Assembly: GCA_026874595.1 (NCBI GenBank) | Contig: CM049322.1 | Location: 3,085,900 to 3,149,899, forward strand | Direction: 5' to 3' | Length of the DNA: 64,000 nt | DNA from: Sipunculus nudus | Taxonomy: Eukaryota; Annelida; Sipuncula; Golfingiida; Sipunculidae | Shown: positions 51,942-61,335 of the stretch, piece by piece | Layout of the letters: every line of letters begins with the position of its first letter | How positions within the stretch are numbered: position 1 is the first letter of the stretch | Notes under the pieces: generated by a model | What the model saw: only the letters and a program-made list of their open reading frames with translations | The model's database searches: none | Told to the model about the DNA's origin: nothing | Translations under genes and position numbers: made by a program

Positions 51942-52317
51942 GGGAGAGAGAAAGAGAGGAATAGGATGATCCATTTGGTTAAAAAAATTACTATTTATGG
52001 AAAATATTGTGTTGCCCTCATCAGCAGAAACCTATTGTTGTTTCTAGTGACACTTGTCTTTGATTTTATTCAATCTAATATATAAGAAAATTAATCTTTG
52101 AAATTATGTTTGACCAGGGCAAACGAGCAGTTTAATCACATATAAAAACAATAGATCGCTTAATACAGGGTAATGGTACAGGGTATTATCCCATGACAAA
52201 TTATGAAAAGCTCCTTTTGTAATTATTAAGCTGATAAATAAGATCAGACTTACCGCTGATTTGGACCAGACGGCATATAAAGATGTAGAACAAGAGAGAA
52301 GTTGCCATGGCTGTCAT
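39352..52317 (-). CDS. Transmembrane receptor with two C-type-lectin-like domains (eight exons, 395 aa)
   Basis: Exons (minus): 52,317-52,254; 42,387-42,169; 41,844-41,728; 41,483-41,238; 41,000-40,854; 40,397-40,273; 40,159-40,132; 39,593-39,352. All have AG/GT borders, phases agree (phase 1 except phase 0 before exon 7), and the 1,188 nt form one frame. Residues 1-21 are a signal peptide, about 30-133 CTLD 1, about 137-260 CTLD 2 (WVGL 200-203; Cys 170/259 and 234/251 fit the conserved bridges), 278-302 transmembrane, and 303-395 cytoplasmic. Neither CTLD has a clear EPN/QPD plus WND calcium-sugar site, so binding may be calcium-independent or to protein. The tail has YDKI (340), YVDL (361, after DE) and YTEM (384). 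The family acts in cell-surface recognition; signalling through the tail is inference. Exon 1 joins across 9.9 kb by phase and signal-peptide logic only; extra exons are possible. Confidence 0.75.
39975..40014. repeat. (TA)n microsatellite in intron 7
   Basis: About 20 TA units in the intron between exon 7 and exon 8 of the lectin receptor. Confidence 0.9.
40132..40159 (-). CDS. Lectin-receptor exon 7: 28-nt micro-exon
   Basis: Acceptor TTACATCAG|CAT, donor CTAG|GTGAGA. Encodes HRGRPSNTL plus one nucleotide. It is needed to change phase from 0 to 1 between exons 6 and 8, which supports it despite its size. Confidence 0.65.
40273..40397 (-). CDS. Lectin-receptor exon 6: transmembrane segment
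   Basis: Acceptor TATTTTAG|AT, donor AGA|GTAAGT (phase 0). 41 codons. A hydrophobic stretch from TILIVSCSVW to GALLC is followed by the basic stop-transfer RLKR. Confidence 0.85.
40854..41000 (-). CDS. Lectin-receptor exon 5: second half of CTLD 2
   Basis: Acceptor TATTTGCAG|TT, donor ATAG|GTAATT. 48 codons. RNWDPHH stands where a W-x-EPN motif would be, GRCGQV gives the inner cysteine, and PCHYELNFVC closes the domain. Confidence 0.85.
41238..41483 (-). CDS. Lectin-receptor exon 4: first half of CTLD 2
   Basis: Acceptor TTCTCAG|AT, donor CCAG|GTATGT. 81 codons. NGTCYMHYCEGLTWHESRSY is the CTLD entry and helix, and DRFWVGLRKEEWLDE covers the WIGL and following strand. There is one N-glycosylation sequon (NGT). 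Confidence 0.85.
41728..41844 (-). CDS. Lectin-receptor exon 3: second half of CTLD 1
   Basis: Acceptor TTTTTGTAG|GT, donor AAAAG|GTTAAA. 38 codons with MCVWFNQ, then C121 and GVMCQIK, the standard C-terminal cysteine pattern of a CTLD. Confidence 0.75.
42169..42387 (-). CDS. Lectin-receptor exon 2: first half of CTLD 1
   Basis: Acceptor GTTAAAATAG|AT, donor AAAG|GTAAAC. 72 codons with TWFRAEHCCKLNGSKLGSF (loop typical of CTLD helix 1), SSWVNLKR (WIGL position) and QWRWIDG. Confidence 0.8.
42388..43100. other. Start of lectin-receptor intron 1
   Basis: No exon or repeat recognised. The first intron runs to 52,253 and is mostly interspersed repeats. Confidence 0.5.
43101..44720 (+). repeat. 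Interspersed repeat block with about 287-bp tandem copies
   Basis: At 44,050-44,650 a unit of about 287 bp repeats roughly twice. Each copy has AAGACTGGTGGCGCCATC, TGAAAATTGCTCATATCTC and a GACAGGTGG-GCCACCTACCTTCC-like stretch. Upstream, related diverged phrases (GGTGGCGCCACCTTTTA near 43,195, AGGTCAAAGGTCAAGG near 43,530) repeat irregularly. Same vocabulary as element A at 26.3 kb. Confidence 0.55.
44721..46211. other. Intronic single-copy region
   Basis: No gene or clear repeat, apart from a G-run near 44,823-44,835. A plus-strand ORF of 85 codons at 44,783-45,040 runs through the G-run and has no recognised family. Confidence 0.4.
46212..49368 (+). mobile_element. Interspersed element B, about 3.2 kb, same head and tail as element A
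   Basis: Head hairpin at 46,213-46,241 (AGCTCAGCTGAC / GTCATCTGAGCT), then CCGT/GTCC simple repeat at 46,258-46,318, then diverged direct copies about 690 bp apart (GCCTAATATCAAAACCACT at about 46,493 and 47,181). The tail CGTGACCCATGGGTCCCT lies at 49,333-49,368. It is longer than element A with a different internal repeat. No coding capacity. It lies inside lectin-receptor intron 1. Confidence 0.6.
49369..50008. other. Intronic sequence with (TA)n tracts
   Basis: (TA)n at 49,565-49,593 and 49,964-50,007. The second abuts the left end of the next element. Confidence 0.7.
50009..51905. mobile_element. 1.9-kb non-autonomous transposon-like element with 107-bp TIRs
   Basis: The left terminal repeat 50,009-50,115 and right terminal repeat 51,799-51,905 are reverse complements at about 94% over 107 bp and start TGTCACARGCCAGATCTAAA. 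The TIRs consist of a repeated module of about 30 bp built on CTGGCCTAGRCCAGATC and CCCAATCG. The right side continues into further diverged modules to about 51,650. (TA)n lies directly outside both ends, consistent with insertion at TA. The interior is AT-rich with no transposase ORF. It includes a partial head of the element A/B type at 50,554-50,577. Confidence 0.75.
51906..52253. other. Intronic sequence next to exon 1, with (TA)n
   Basis: (TA)n to about 51,937, then an AG-rich patch. Nothing else is recognised up to the exon 1 donor. Confidence 0.6.
52254..52317 (-). CDS. Lectin-receptor exon 1: start and signal peptide
   Basis: ATG at 52,317, with a second in-frame ATG at 52,308 in better context (GCCATGG). 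It encodes MTAMATSLLFYIFICRLVQI then S, a short hydrophobic signal peptide, and ends in the donor G|GTAAGT (phase 1). The next codon G|AT is completed by exon 2. Confidence 0.65.
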
Positions 52318-54143
52318 ACCGGCAAAACTCTGGACAACTGATCTAGGACACTCTGCGTGGCCACAGCGACTATGCCTGATTTACTGGTACCCAATTGTTC
52401 ATGGTACTAATACGTTATCATGTCATACAAATCCCCTTATCAATGACTGATGAGAACCTTGTTTTACAAATTCGAATGTCTTTGAAAGGTCATGTTTGCG
52501 TGCTGTGCGTGCCTTGATAACTATAGGATAGTTGGTATGCATGTAAAAAATAAGATCTTTTTTATAAATACTACATCAATGTCTATACTAGCCGGGGCGT
52601 ACATCATAGGCCCATGACTACTTTAATAATATTACAATGTACTGACCTGTTTAACGTAAAGGGAACGTATCGGACCATATTTTGTAGAGTAGAGGCTCAT
52701 AGTATACTGAGAAGCTCTATACGATACTATAACTTTAAAGGGAACACAGTGGTAATTCGCCTTTGTTGGAAATTGATGAGTAAAGGTTATAACAAAATAT
52801 TATACGAAACTAATTGTAAATCACGTACCTGTGTCCATGTAATGATTTTTTAATAATGAGGATAATATTCAAGTTCTAAGCTAACTGCCCATTAAATCCA
52901 TGTATTATGCTTTCCATGTTAATCCCTTTATTCAACGATAATAAAACCATGTGTTTTCGCAAATAACTAAATGTGGGATATGTAGCTAACACTAACAAAT
53001 ACAAAATTTACCTCCGTCGGAGCATACGACATCATTCTTTTGCAGCTGCTCGATGAGTCACGTGATTATGTTTCAAGCTTTTCTGTAAATGATAATGCAT
53101 TTACAGTTGTAAGGGCATGAACTGTTTCAAGACTATGATATATAGGACGTGACTGGTACCTACGTTTCTATCAGCGAATATTATTATTGGTAATGCATTT
53201 TATTGCTCTTTGAATTGAGGACACGGAGCTTAACGCTTAACGCAAATAACTTAACGTCATGGTAGCATGCTTACTGTCGCGCCCTATTGATATGTAATTA
53301 AGTCTTATACCCAGCAGCATTTGTTTTTGTGTAAAGATTATCTCGAGCATCAGTGATGTTTCCAAAAGGAAGATCTACCAGTCCTACTTGTTCTGTTCAT
53401 TATTCCACATTTGGAACTATTTGATTTGCCTGAATGTCATTGGCCTAAGAAGTATAATACTGCAATTATATAACTCCCTCCCTGCATTTAATGTGATGCT
53501 TCGGTCGTTTTTATTGTCTTCTGACGTCAGTGACCGTGGACCCTTTAAACAAAAACAAGTGTTCTAACCAGCGTCATTGACCAGATTGCCAGTTGCGCAT
53601 TTACATGAAGAGAAGTATTGGATTAACATGTAAACAGCTTAAAATTGGTTTTAATAAAATTTAAAAGTTAAGGTAAATTACATATTAGGTATTGTGACTT
53701 CAAGACAGCAATGTTACAGTCCACAAAAAAATGCCACAATACCTATTCGAGAAAATGCCAGAAACAAAGCTCCCTACACAATTCCTTTAAATAATTTAAT
53801 CCAGATCGAATTGTGTTTAGAAATTGAATTAACTTATCATGATAGATGCCACAGCTCTTTTGATTAACCCTGTAATTTGACGAGCAAAATATGTCTGGTA
53901 TGTTTGATCTTTTTAAACATATACATGATGTATTTTATTATCGAGACCATCGGTCGAAAACCAAAAAAGAATAACTGAAATATTTTTAATTAATTGCATT
54001 TAACAGTTCATGTATGATCAATTATTTTGTAAATAAGACGTAACTTCCTCGTTGCTCTAGAGTAACGATGCATGAAGTCAGCTTCAATTTCTTCCTCCTC
54101 CTCCCGTCGCAGACCGCATTTGCCATCTGACCAGCATGAGAGT
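52318..54143. other. Upstream region of the lectin receptor
   Basis: The promoter of the minus-strand gene should lie here, but no TATA box or other element can be named. No coding sequence recognised. Confidence 0.4.
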
Positions 54144-54204
54144 GACAGCAGCGCTTGGAAACTTCGCCGCTTTGGTGGTGGGACGAAGTGATGCAGGTGA
54201 GGAC
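54144..54204 (+). CDS. Possible first exon of a plus-strand gene
   Basis: ATG at 54,136-54,144 in fair context opens MRVTAALGNFAALVVGRSDA, followed by a good donor CAG|GTGAGG. Weakly signal-peptide-like. No downstream exons were identified, so this may be chance. Confidence 0.15.
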
Positions 54205-55589
54205 AAACTGGTAACTAGGTATAAATAGCTAGAGCTCTAAACTGCATTACTGCTTTTGACAACAGAGATTCTCACAAATAATATATCATAAGTCGTTTGT
54301 CCTTTTATATCTAATATCATCCTTATATATGGCACTATTGTATATGTATCCATTCATAACTTTAAGAAGGAATATCAGAAACTAATATAACACAGCAGAT
54401 ACACTGTCAGCAGAGACCATTTGCTAAGCACTGAACTTGCGAGAACATAATACTCTCGGTCCAGTAAGCTGAGCCGAGGGCAGGTCCCTGATGACCGATG
54501 GTGTGAAATTAATGTAAAATGTCTGTGGAATATAGAATATGGTGAATTATTGTTGCCATTTAATTCACAGAGATTGACCGAAAAGAAGAAACAAATTTAC
54601 ATTCTTTGGTAAAACGAATGTATATGTGTTAACCATGCATGTGAGGTAAATGAAGACGGTCCTCACGCTAAGCCTAGTGTAAATATGTAAACATAAATAT
54701 AAAAGATTTTGCGATATATGCATTTTATTAAATATAAGATAAATCACGTCTCGGCATCTTATTTATATACTCTTTAAACAACAACGTTGCACTTTGTCGT
54801 TTTGTATGCATTATATTTTCTCCCTAGATACACTTCTGTTTCACGTCGATGATAGGATTGTAAAGATCATTCCCCGGTACTGGCATTCATATATGACTTA
54901 GGTAGACGATAGGGAGTTCTTCTTGAAATAAACGTCTGTTACTTGAAATTAACAGGATAACTTGGTAGAAACAACATATCAATTAAACTAAGGTTATTCA
55001 TGCCGGTGTGGTTATTATCGTTAATATTGATATTTAGAATAAAGCTTTGACCATTAAAAAAATATTAATTTACAAGTCAAAACAGTCAGGTGTATATATA
55101 TTTGTTTTGTGTCTTTCGTGTAGTCCATGGCCCTGTATGGTTATAGGTACGGGGGGGTTACAGACTTAATTTTCTTTTACATAGTGGTCATTAGTTTGTG
55201 AACATGAATGATGGCGTTTGAAACAAGGCTGATATTTCGAGAAATGGCGTTTGTTACCAAGAACCAACTTTGCGACTGAAGGAAATCAGTTTAGAGTTAT
55301 AGTCATGAAATCGACTGTTACTTCATTAATATTAGGCCTATGGTGTAAACATACATCATTCTACTCCTCTTTTATTGATTGGGAAGACTCGCATTTGGAT
55401 AAATGACTTTTTTTAAGTGCAGTTGTAACCAATTCCCAAAATAATTTTGACTGTTTTATTTTTGCGCATATTTTTACCAAACGTTTGACACAATAAATTG
55501 CATCTATTTTCTTCGTATTCTGCCCTTTATTATGAAACTGATTGTTGGTGACTGGAACAGGGTCGATTTTTCGAGATATGGCCCTTCAG
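54205..55589. other. Intergenic, no feature seen
   Basis: AT-rich single-copy sequence. No supported ORF or RNA gene. Confidence 0.4.
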
Positions 55590-55795
55590 AAGCGGATCCA
55601 AGGGGGGGGGGGGGTCCAGGGGGTCCGGACCCCTCCTTTTTCATCAGAAACAACGTTTTTTTAAGGGCTTCAGACAAAATTTTGCAACCTGGACCCCCCT
55701 TTTCCAGACCTGCTGACATTTTTTTTAGGGGTTCATTAGTCCTCCTGGGTTGGACCCCCCCCCCCCCTTTTCCCAAATCCTGGATCCGCCCCTGC
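55590..55795. mobile_element. About 206-bp MITE-like element with GCGGATCC ends
   Basis: It starts near CAGAAGCGGATCC and ends GGATCCGCCCCTG. G- and C-runs mirror each other near the two ends, and CCCTT flanks both sides. Same end type as the 12,957-13,096 element. The ORFs of 100-132 codons crossing it on both strands are artefacts of the inverted structure. Confidence 0.6.
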
Positions 55796-57260
55796 CCTTT
55801 TATCAAACTGCGTCAAACCAAGTTTGTGGCTGATGAAATCTGCTCAGGTGTTTTATTCACAGAATCGACGGTGACCTCCTTAACACGGCCCCTATGGCAG
55901 GGAAATAGACAACGTTTTACTCCCTTCTAAATAATGTAGATATAACTGTTTATGCATTTTGAATACTTGCATGCTTATTAAGGGTATTTGTGTCCAATAA
56001 TTTTTTTTTTTTTCAATATGTGTTCATTTTAAACAAAATGTTTAGAAACAAACTTTTTAAATTTGCTACATAGTCTGAGTTATTTTTTTTCGTTTCCTTT
56101 GGTTCCTAGATTATGAAGAGGTAGTGTCGGTAGTTGGAACAAGGTGATTTTCTTTAGATATGGATTTGTGTATCAAGCTGCGTCAAAATGGCAAGTTCGT
56201 CGCTGAAAGAACTAATAACTTCTACAATATGTTTCTTCCTTTCATGAAATAAGTACCAATTTATTTCCATTAATACTGCTAAATAAAACACAAATAAGTT
56301 AAATAGTTTCTATTTGAAGGACACTTCAAACAAAGTCAAAATAAATCTATTAAAAAGACTTTAAGACAAAAAAAAAACATTTTACGAAACATGTTTTCCC
56401 CTAAGAACAAGGTTTTAAACTTAGAGTAAATTAAACAGGTCTCAGTGTTACATGTTCTCATGGACATGGGATACACTATCAATATGTCACATATAAGACA
56501 TATTTTAAGACATGTTTCATTTTTCATAAAACATGTTACTATTTAAAGCGTCTGTTCAGCCTAAAACGTGTAGTTGTCCCATTTTTCGCAACATGTTTTC
56601 CAAAGAAACATATTTTACTTTAAAGTATTAAATTCCAGTGTTACCTTGCTATATGAAACATTTTTTCATATGAAACATGCTTATGGAAACGATTATTTTT
56701 TTCAAGAAAAGGTATATAACGATTGCCCATCAAAGGCATATTAGCTTTTGAATCATATCTCAACAATGTTTACCATATAAAACATGTTTTAAAAATATTT
56801 AAAGTCCTAGAAAATGTTCTTTGTTCTTTGTCTTTTTCGTATGAACCAACCATTATGCAACCATTATGTTTACCTGACGAGGCACCTCTGGTGAAACTAC
56901 TCACCAATTTACTGAAAATATAAAATTTATTCCTTAGACAATTTGTAATTTGGAGGATTCACTGAACAGAAAACGTTTCTAGTTTAGGTTTTAACTTATG
57001 GGTTATTATATAAAGCTCTCAGGAACCCTCATTAAATGATTGTCTCCTTAAATTTACATGACACACCATGTTCAAGTAAGATCAGATTTATTTAGTATCT
57101 ATTTCAATATCTGTTGTGTGCATGTATTCATTATACTGAATGTACCAGTATTGGTAGAATGTTATCTTCCTCATAGCTGTATACACAAATAGTAAAAATT
57201 ATGAATTACTACAATAATCAATATAGCCAACCTAATCTGAATTGCCGCACAATGATTGGC
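55796..57260. other. Intergenic with scattered AAACATGT motifs
   Basis: Between 56,380 and 56,800, AAACATGTTTT-like words recur irregularly (near 56,377, 56,387, 56,510, 56,527, 56,588, 56,674, 56,780), an old degenerate repeat. No gene. Confidence 0.35.
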
Positions 57261-57289
57261 AAGGGACTTGTGGGTCATGGCACTCAGCT
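57261..57289 (-). mobile_element. Inverted copy of the element A/B tail
   Basis: The reverse complement of this stretch contains GCCATGACCCACAAGTCC, a diverged match to the tails at 27,846, 29,954 and 49,333. The body would lie to the right but is not recognisable. Confidence 0.45.
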
Positions 57290-60224
57290 AGAATTGGTAA
57301 CGAGACTATTTTTATAAAATCCTGGTGAATCGAAATGAGGCAATACTTTATTTTTTTTTGCTTATTAATATTTTAAAATTGTTAAGAATATAAATATACA
57401 CACAATATGCTCTACCGAGTTGTATTACTTACACATTTGATGAAAATGGTGTGGACTGTACAATTTTTTGGACAACATGAAAGATGCTGGAGCCTCTCAT
57501 GATCACACATTTGTAAAAGTATCAGTATTTCAACTAGCTCACTGAAATATATGCATGTTAAAAAATCCACTGGATCTGTATGAAACCCCTTTCAATATAT
57601 AATAAGGAAGAAAGTGAGCTAAAGTATAATAATACACATTTAATTTACTAACTGCAATAAATAGTGATGAAACGATCCAATTGATTAAGAAAAAACAAAT
57701 GTCTAAATCTTATTTAATATTTGTAAAAAACCGGTTAAACATATTGCCAATTCAACTAAAAATGAAATTATATCAACGATTACTCAGTATTCCTGATTGC
57801 GAGCACCAGTGTTATGCAGAGTAATGCCCACCCAGCTTAAGAGATTTGAATGAAATGCTATAATGTATACATCAATTTTCAAGTGTTTATTCAATATTTT
57901 ATTTAAGAAATTCCATTAATTTAGAAAATCAACTAATTGACAATTCAAGAGAAACAGATTCAAAACATTTAAATAATGGCTAAAAGGAGTTGCTCTCAAA
58001 GCTTTAATATATTATGTTTAAACCTATTACAATTTACAACTGAAAATTTAATATACAGAAAACTGGCATTTAATTATAGACACATATAGAATCCAAGGAG
58101 TCTTAGTCAGCGAGCTACAACTGTAAAGTGGAACAATTAATTGAAAAAAAAAATCTTAAAAAGTTGCTCTTGAATTTTCTAATAGAACATTTCAGTGTAT
58201 CCGTTTTAAACTGTTCTTAACATTAACATTTCTCTTCTTCCACAGAAAACTTGAAACACGCATTTATTTTTACGAGTGTTCAATTTTTATATGGAGTATA
58301 TTCTTTTGAGATATTTTTTTTTTCATCTAGGACAGTTTCTTAGAATCTGACCAAACACATCCTGAACAGAAAACAACCTAGGATAACCAGCATAATATCT
58401 TTTTGAAAAAAATGCAAATTTTTATGTAAAAATACATTAAATGTTTGCCTGCACTGTGTGTAACAATTGCAAATATCGCAATTATATTAAGGTGACTGTA
58501 TGATATTGTATAAGTTTTAGAAGGTAGCATCTCAGGTCATGATGGAGCATTTACATAATTCAAACATGCCACAATATTTACATTCCGTGTTTTTAGCTTC
58601 AGCCTGATTGCAGCCAATTTTTCACAGCCAAAAGGTGTAAAATTAAATACAGAAAAGACTGGCATCAACAAAGTTTCCCTTAACTGAAGTTTTTGCAGCA
58701 CTTCAGCATAGTTCAGCGCAATCCTCACAGTTATCCACATCAGCTGCTATTCAAATTAGCGTATCAAAAGAAACTATCAGAGCAATACCAAAAGCAGCCT
58801 AAATAAACGCCTCATATTTTCATAATACCAAATCCTTGGTTTGTATCACTTTGATAAAATGTTGAAAATTAGAATATTAAAACAAGGCCTCCTTCTGTAA
58901 ATACTGGAAGCTTCGTGAGGTTACAATTATGCAATCAACCATGACAATTAATTACTACAAATTACACATTTGCTATATATAGCCTGAACCATCACATTTG
59001 GAACTTTAACATAATCACAAGATCAGTGCAAATGAAGCCTCATACAAATAATGAAATACATGATAAATCAGCTAGATTGTACAAGATTAACGAAGTGCTG
59101 TTTGTTCACAGAGATTCATGAACCACTGTAACACTTAACTTTTCTAACAAATGGTAAAATTCAATTACCATGAGAAAGAGTGGAACATTGTTAATATGTG
59201 AATACTGAAATTCTAAAAACATTTCTCAGAAAATATGTAGAATACTGAGGATGAAACAAAAGCAGCAAATACAAAATTATTTTTATGCGGCCACAAACTG
59301 TATAAGAAGCTTGTAAGAAGTTGATTTGTCCTTGTTGGGCTTTTTTTTTTCAAGACACTCTTCGTGAAGTGGGTTAAGAAGTTGCATGTATTGTGCTGGT
59401 TAATTTATATTAGTAATAGAGAACCAGCCTAGAAGCAGGTACAAAGTTTTCCATACTGAACCATTCTCCAATAAACATATCTTCATGGAGTCACTCGAAA
59501 TATCACTTGTCTCCATTGTCTATGATAAAACAGGTGTTGGTTCTATGCCCTCCTCTGTACAAAATCTTCTTTGACATCTTTCTGAAAAAAAAGGTGTAGC
59601 AATTTACCAGAAGGTAACTTGTGTTAGTTCCACAATCATTTTCGGAGAAAAAAGAGAAAATAGTATTAACTATAAGCAACACAACTGACAGTTCTGACAT
59701 GCGGCTGCATGGAATACACTGACATCGACTAGATATTGACACAAGTCTAACGAGAATAAATAACAGTTATTTATATGGAGTTTTTGTTTTATAAATGAAA
59801 ATGTCTACTTATAACATTTTATTCAAAAAGTGTTTACACCTGGTAACATAATGATGATATTTAAAAATTAGGCCTCTAGTAGTTACGCCTCTCAAATGAA
59901 ATAATTTGAATGTTTTCAACAATTGAATCTAAATCCATTAATCAATCAATGAATGTAATCAGAGAGCCCTAAGGAATTTAAAGCTGCTGGTCAGCATCAT
60001 CTGTTGCAAATATCTGTCATTTAATTACTCAGTGGCGTTAACAGTGGCGTTGGCAATAACAAGATAAAGACATCACATGTACCATATATTTAATCGAGGA
60101 TTAAACATATATTACATGCAAATATGTACAACTAGAAAACTTCAACTATTATCAAAAATTGTACAAGTGAAAAACATTTGCATACTTGTGTAAAAATCCA
60201 AAATTTGGATAATGTGGAGCAAGA
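57290..60224. other. AT-rich intergenic region
   Basis: No supported gene. A 79-codon minus-strand ORF at 59,503-59,742 has a hydrophobic start at its second ATG (MSELSVVLLIVNTIFSFFS) but no recognised family or splice support. Confidence 0.4.
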
Positions 60225-61335
60225 ATGACTAATTTGAATATTCACTCTGCCCAAGTTCACTCCAACTTGGGTAAACTGGAAACCACTCTAAACCAGCATT
60301 ACCACCCATATACCCACATCGAGCGTTGGTACCCTGGAAACCATTCCACCACCAATAGGTACCCATCCAGCCTGGCTGTCCAGACCAATCCCACCACCAA
60401 CATCCCATGTACACACAACCAGCTTTGTTACCCTGGATCCTAGTCTACTAACACCCATGTACACACATCAAGCCTTGTTATCCTGGACCACATTCCACAA
60501 ACACCGATGAACATACATCAAGCCTTGGTACCTTGGACCCCAGTCCACCACCAGTCAAGTATTCACACATCCAACCTTGGTACCCTGGACCCCAGTCCAC
60601 CACCAGTCAAGTATTCACACATCCAACCTTGGTACACTGGACCCCAGTCCACCACCAGTCATGTATTCACACATCCAACCCTGGTACCCTATAACCAATT
60701 CCAACAACACCCAGGTACACATATCCTGTCTTTGTACGCTGGACCCCAATCCACCACCAGTCATGTATTCACACATCCCGCCCTGGTACCCTAGAGCCAA
60801 TTCCAACAACACCCATGTACACATATCCTGTCTTTGTACGCTGGACCCCAATCCACCACCAGTCATGTATTCACACATCCAGCCCTGGTACCCTAGAGCC
60901 AATTCCAACAACACCCATGTACACATATCCTGTCTTTGTACGCTGGACCCCAGTCCACCACCAGTCATGTTTTAACACATCCAGCCCTGATACCCTAGAA
61001 CCAATTCCAACAACACCCATGTACACATATCCTGTCTTTGTACGCTGGACCCCAGTCCACCACCAGTCATGTTTTTACACATCCAGACGTGGTACCCTGA
61101 ACCCCATTCCTCAAACACCACCCATATGCATGCATTCAGCACTTGTTCCCTTAGTCCTATTGCACCACCTCTACCAATGTGCACGCATCCAGCTTTGGAC
61201 CCCATTCCACAAGCACCGCACATGTTCACACATCAAGCATTTTTACCCTTGACTCTTTTCACACATCCGGCCTTGTTACCCTGGAACCCTTTCCACCACC
61301 ACCACCCATGTAAACGCATTCAGCCTTGATAAGAT
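60225..61335. repeat. About 51-bp minisatellite with a 102-bp higher-order unit
   Basis: Units contain CACATCCARCCYTGGTACCC then TGGACCCCAGTCCACCACCA. Between 60,665 and 61,080 two 51-bp subtypes alternate: one with CCTAGAGCCAATTCCAACAA, the other with ATATCCTGTCTTTGTACGCT. They form a 102-bp repeat with ATATCCTG at 60,721, 60,823, 60,925 and 61,027. Because 102 is a multiple of three, several frames stay open on both strands. Flanking copies are more degenerate. Confidence 0.9.

Noticed and set aside
55504-55930. ORFs of 100 and 132 codons on opposite strands
   Set aside because: They overlap each other across a MITE-like inverted structure with homopolymer runs.
59503-59742. Small secreted peptide candidate
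   Set aside because: The signal-like start is attractive, but there is no cysteine pattern, family or flanking exon to support it. An apparent 26-nt intron inside it is too short to be real.
60229-61252. Overlapping ORFs on both strands
   Set aside because: Shadows of the 102-bp repeat.
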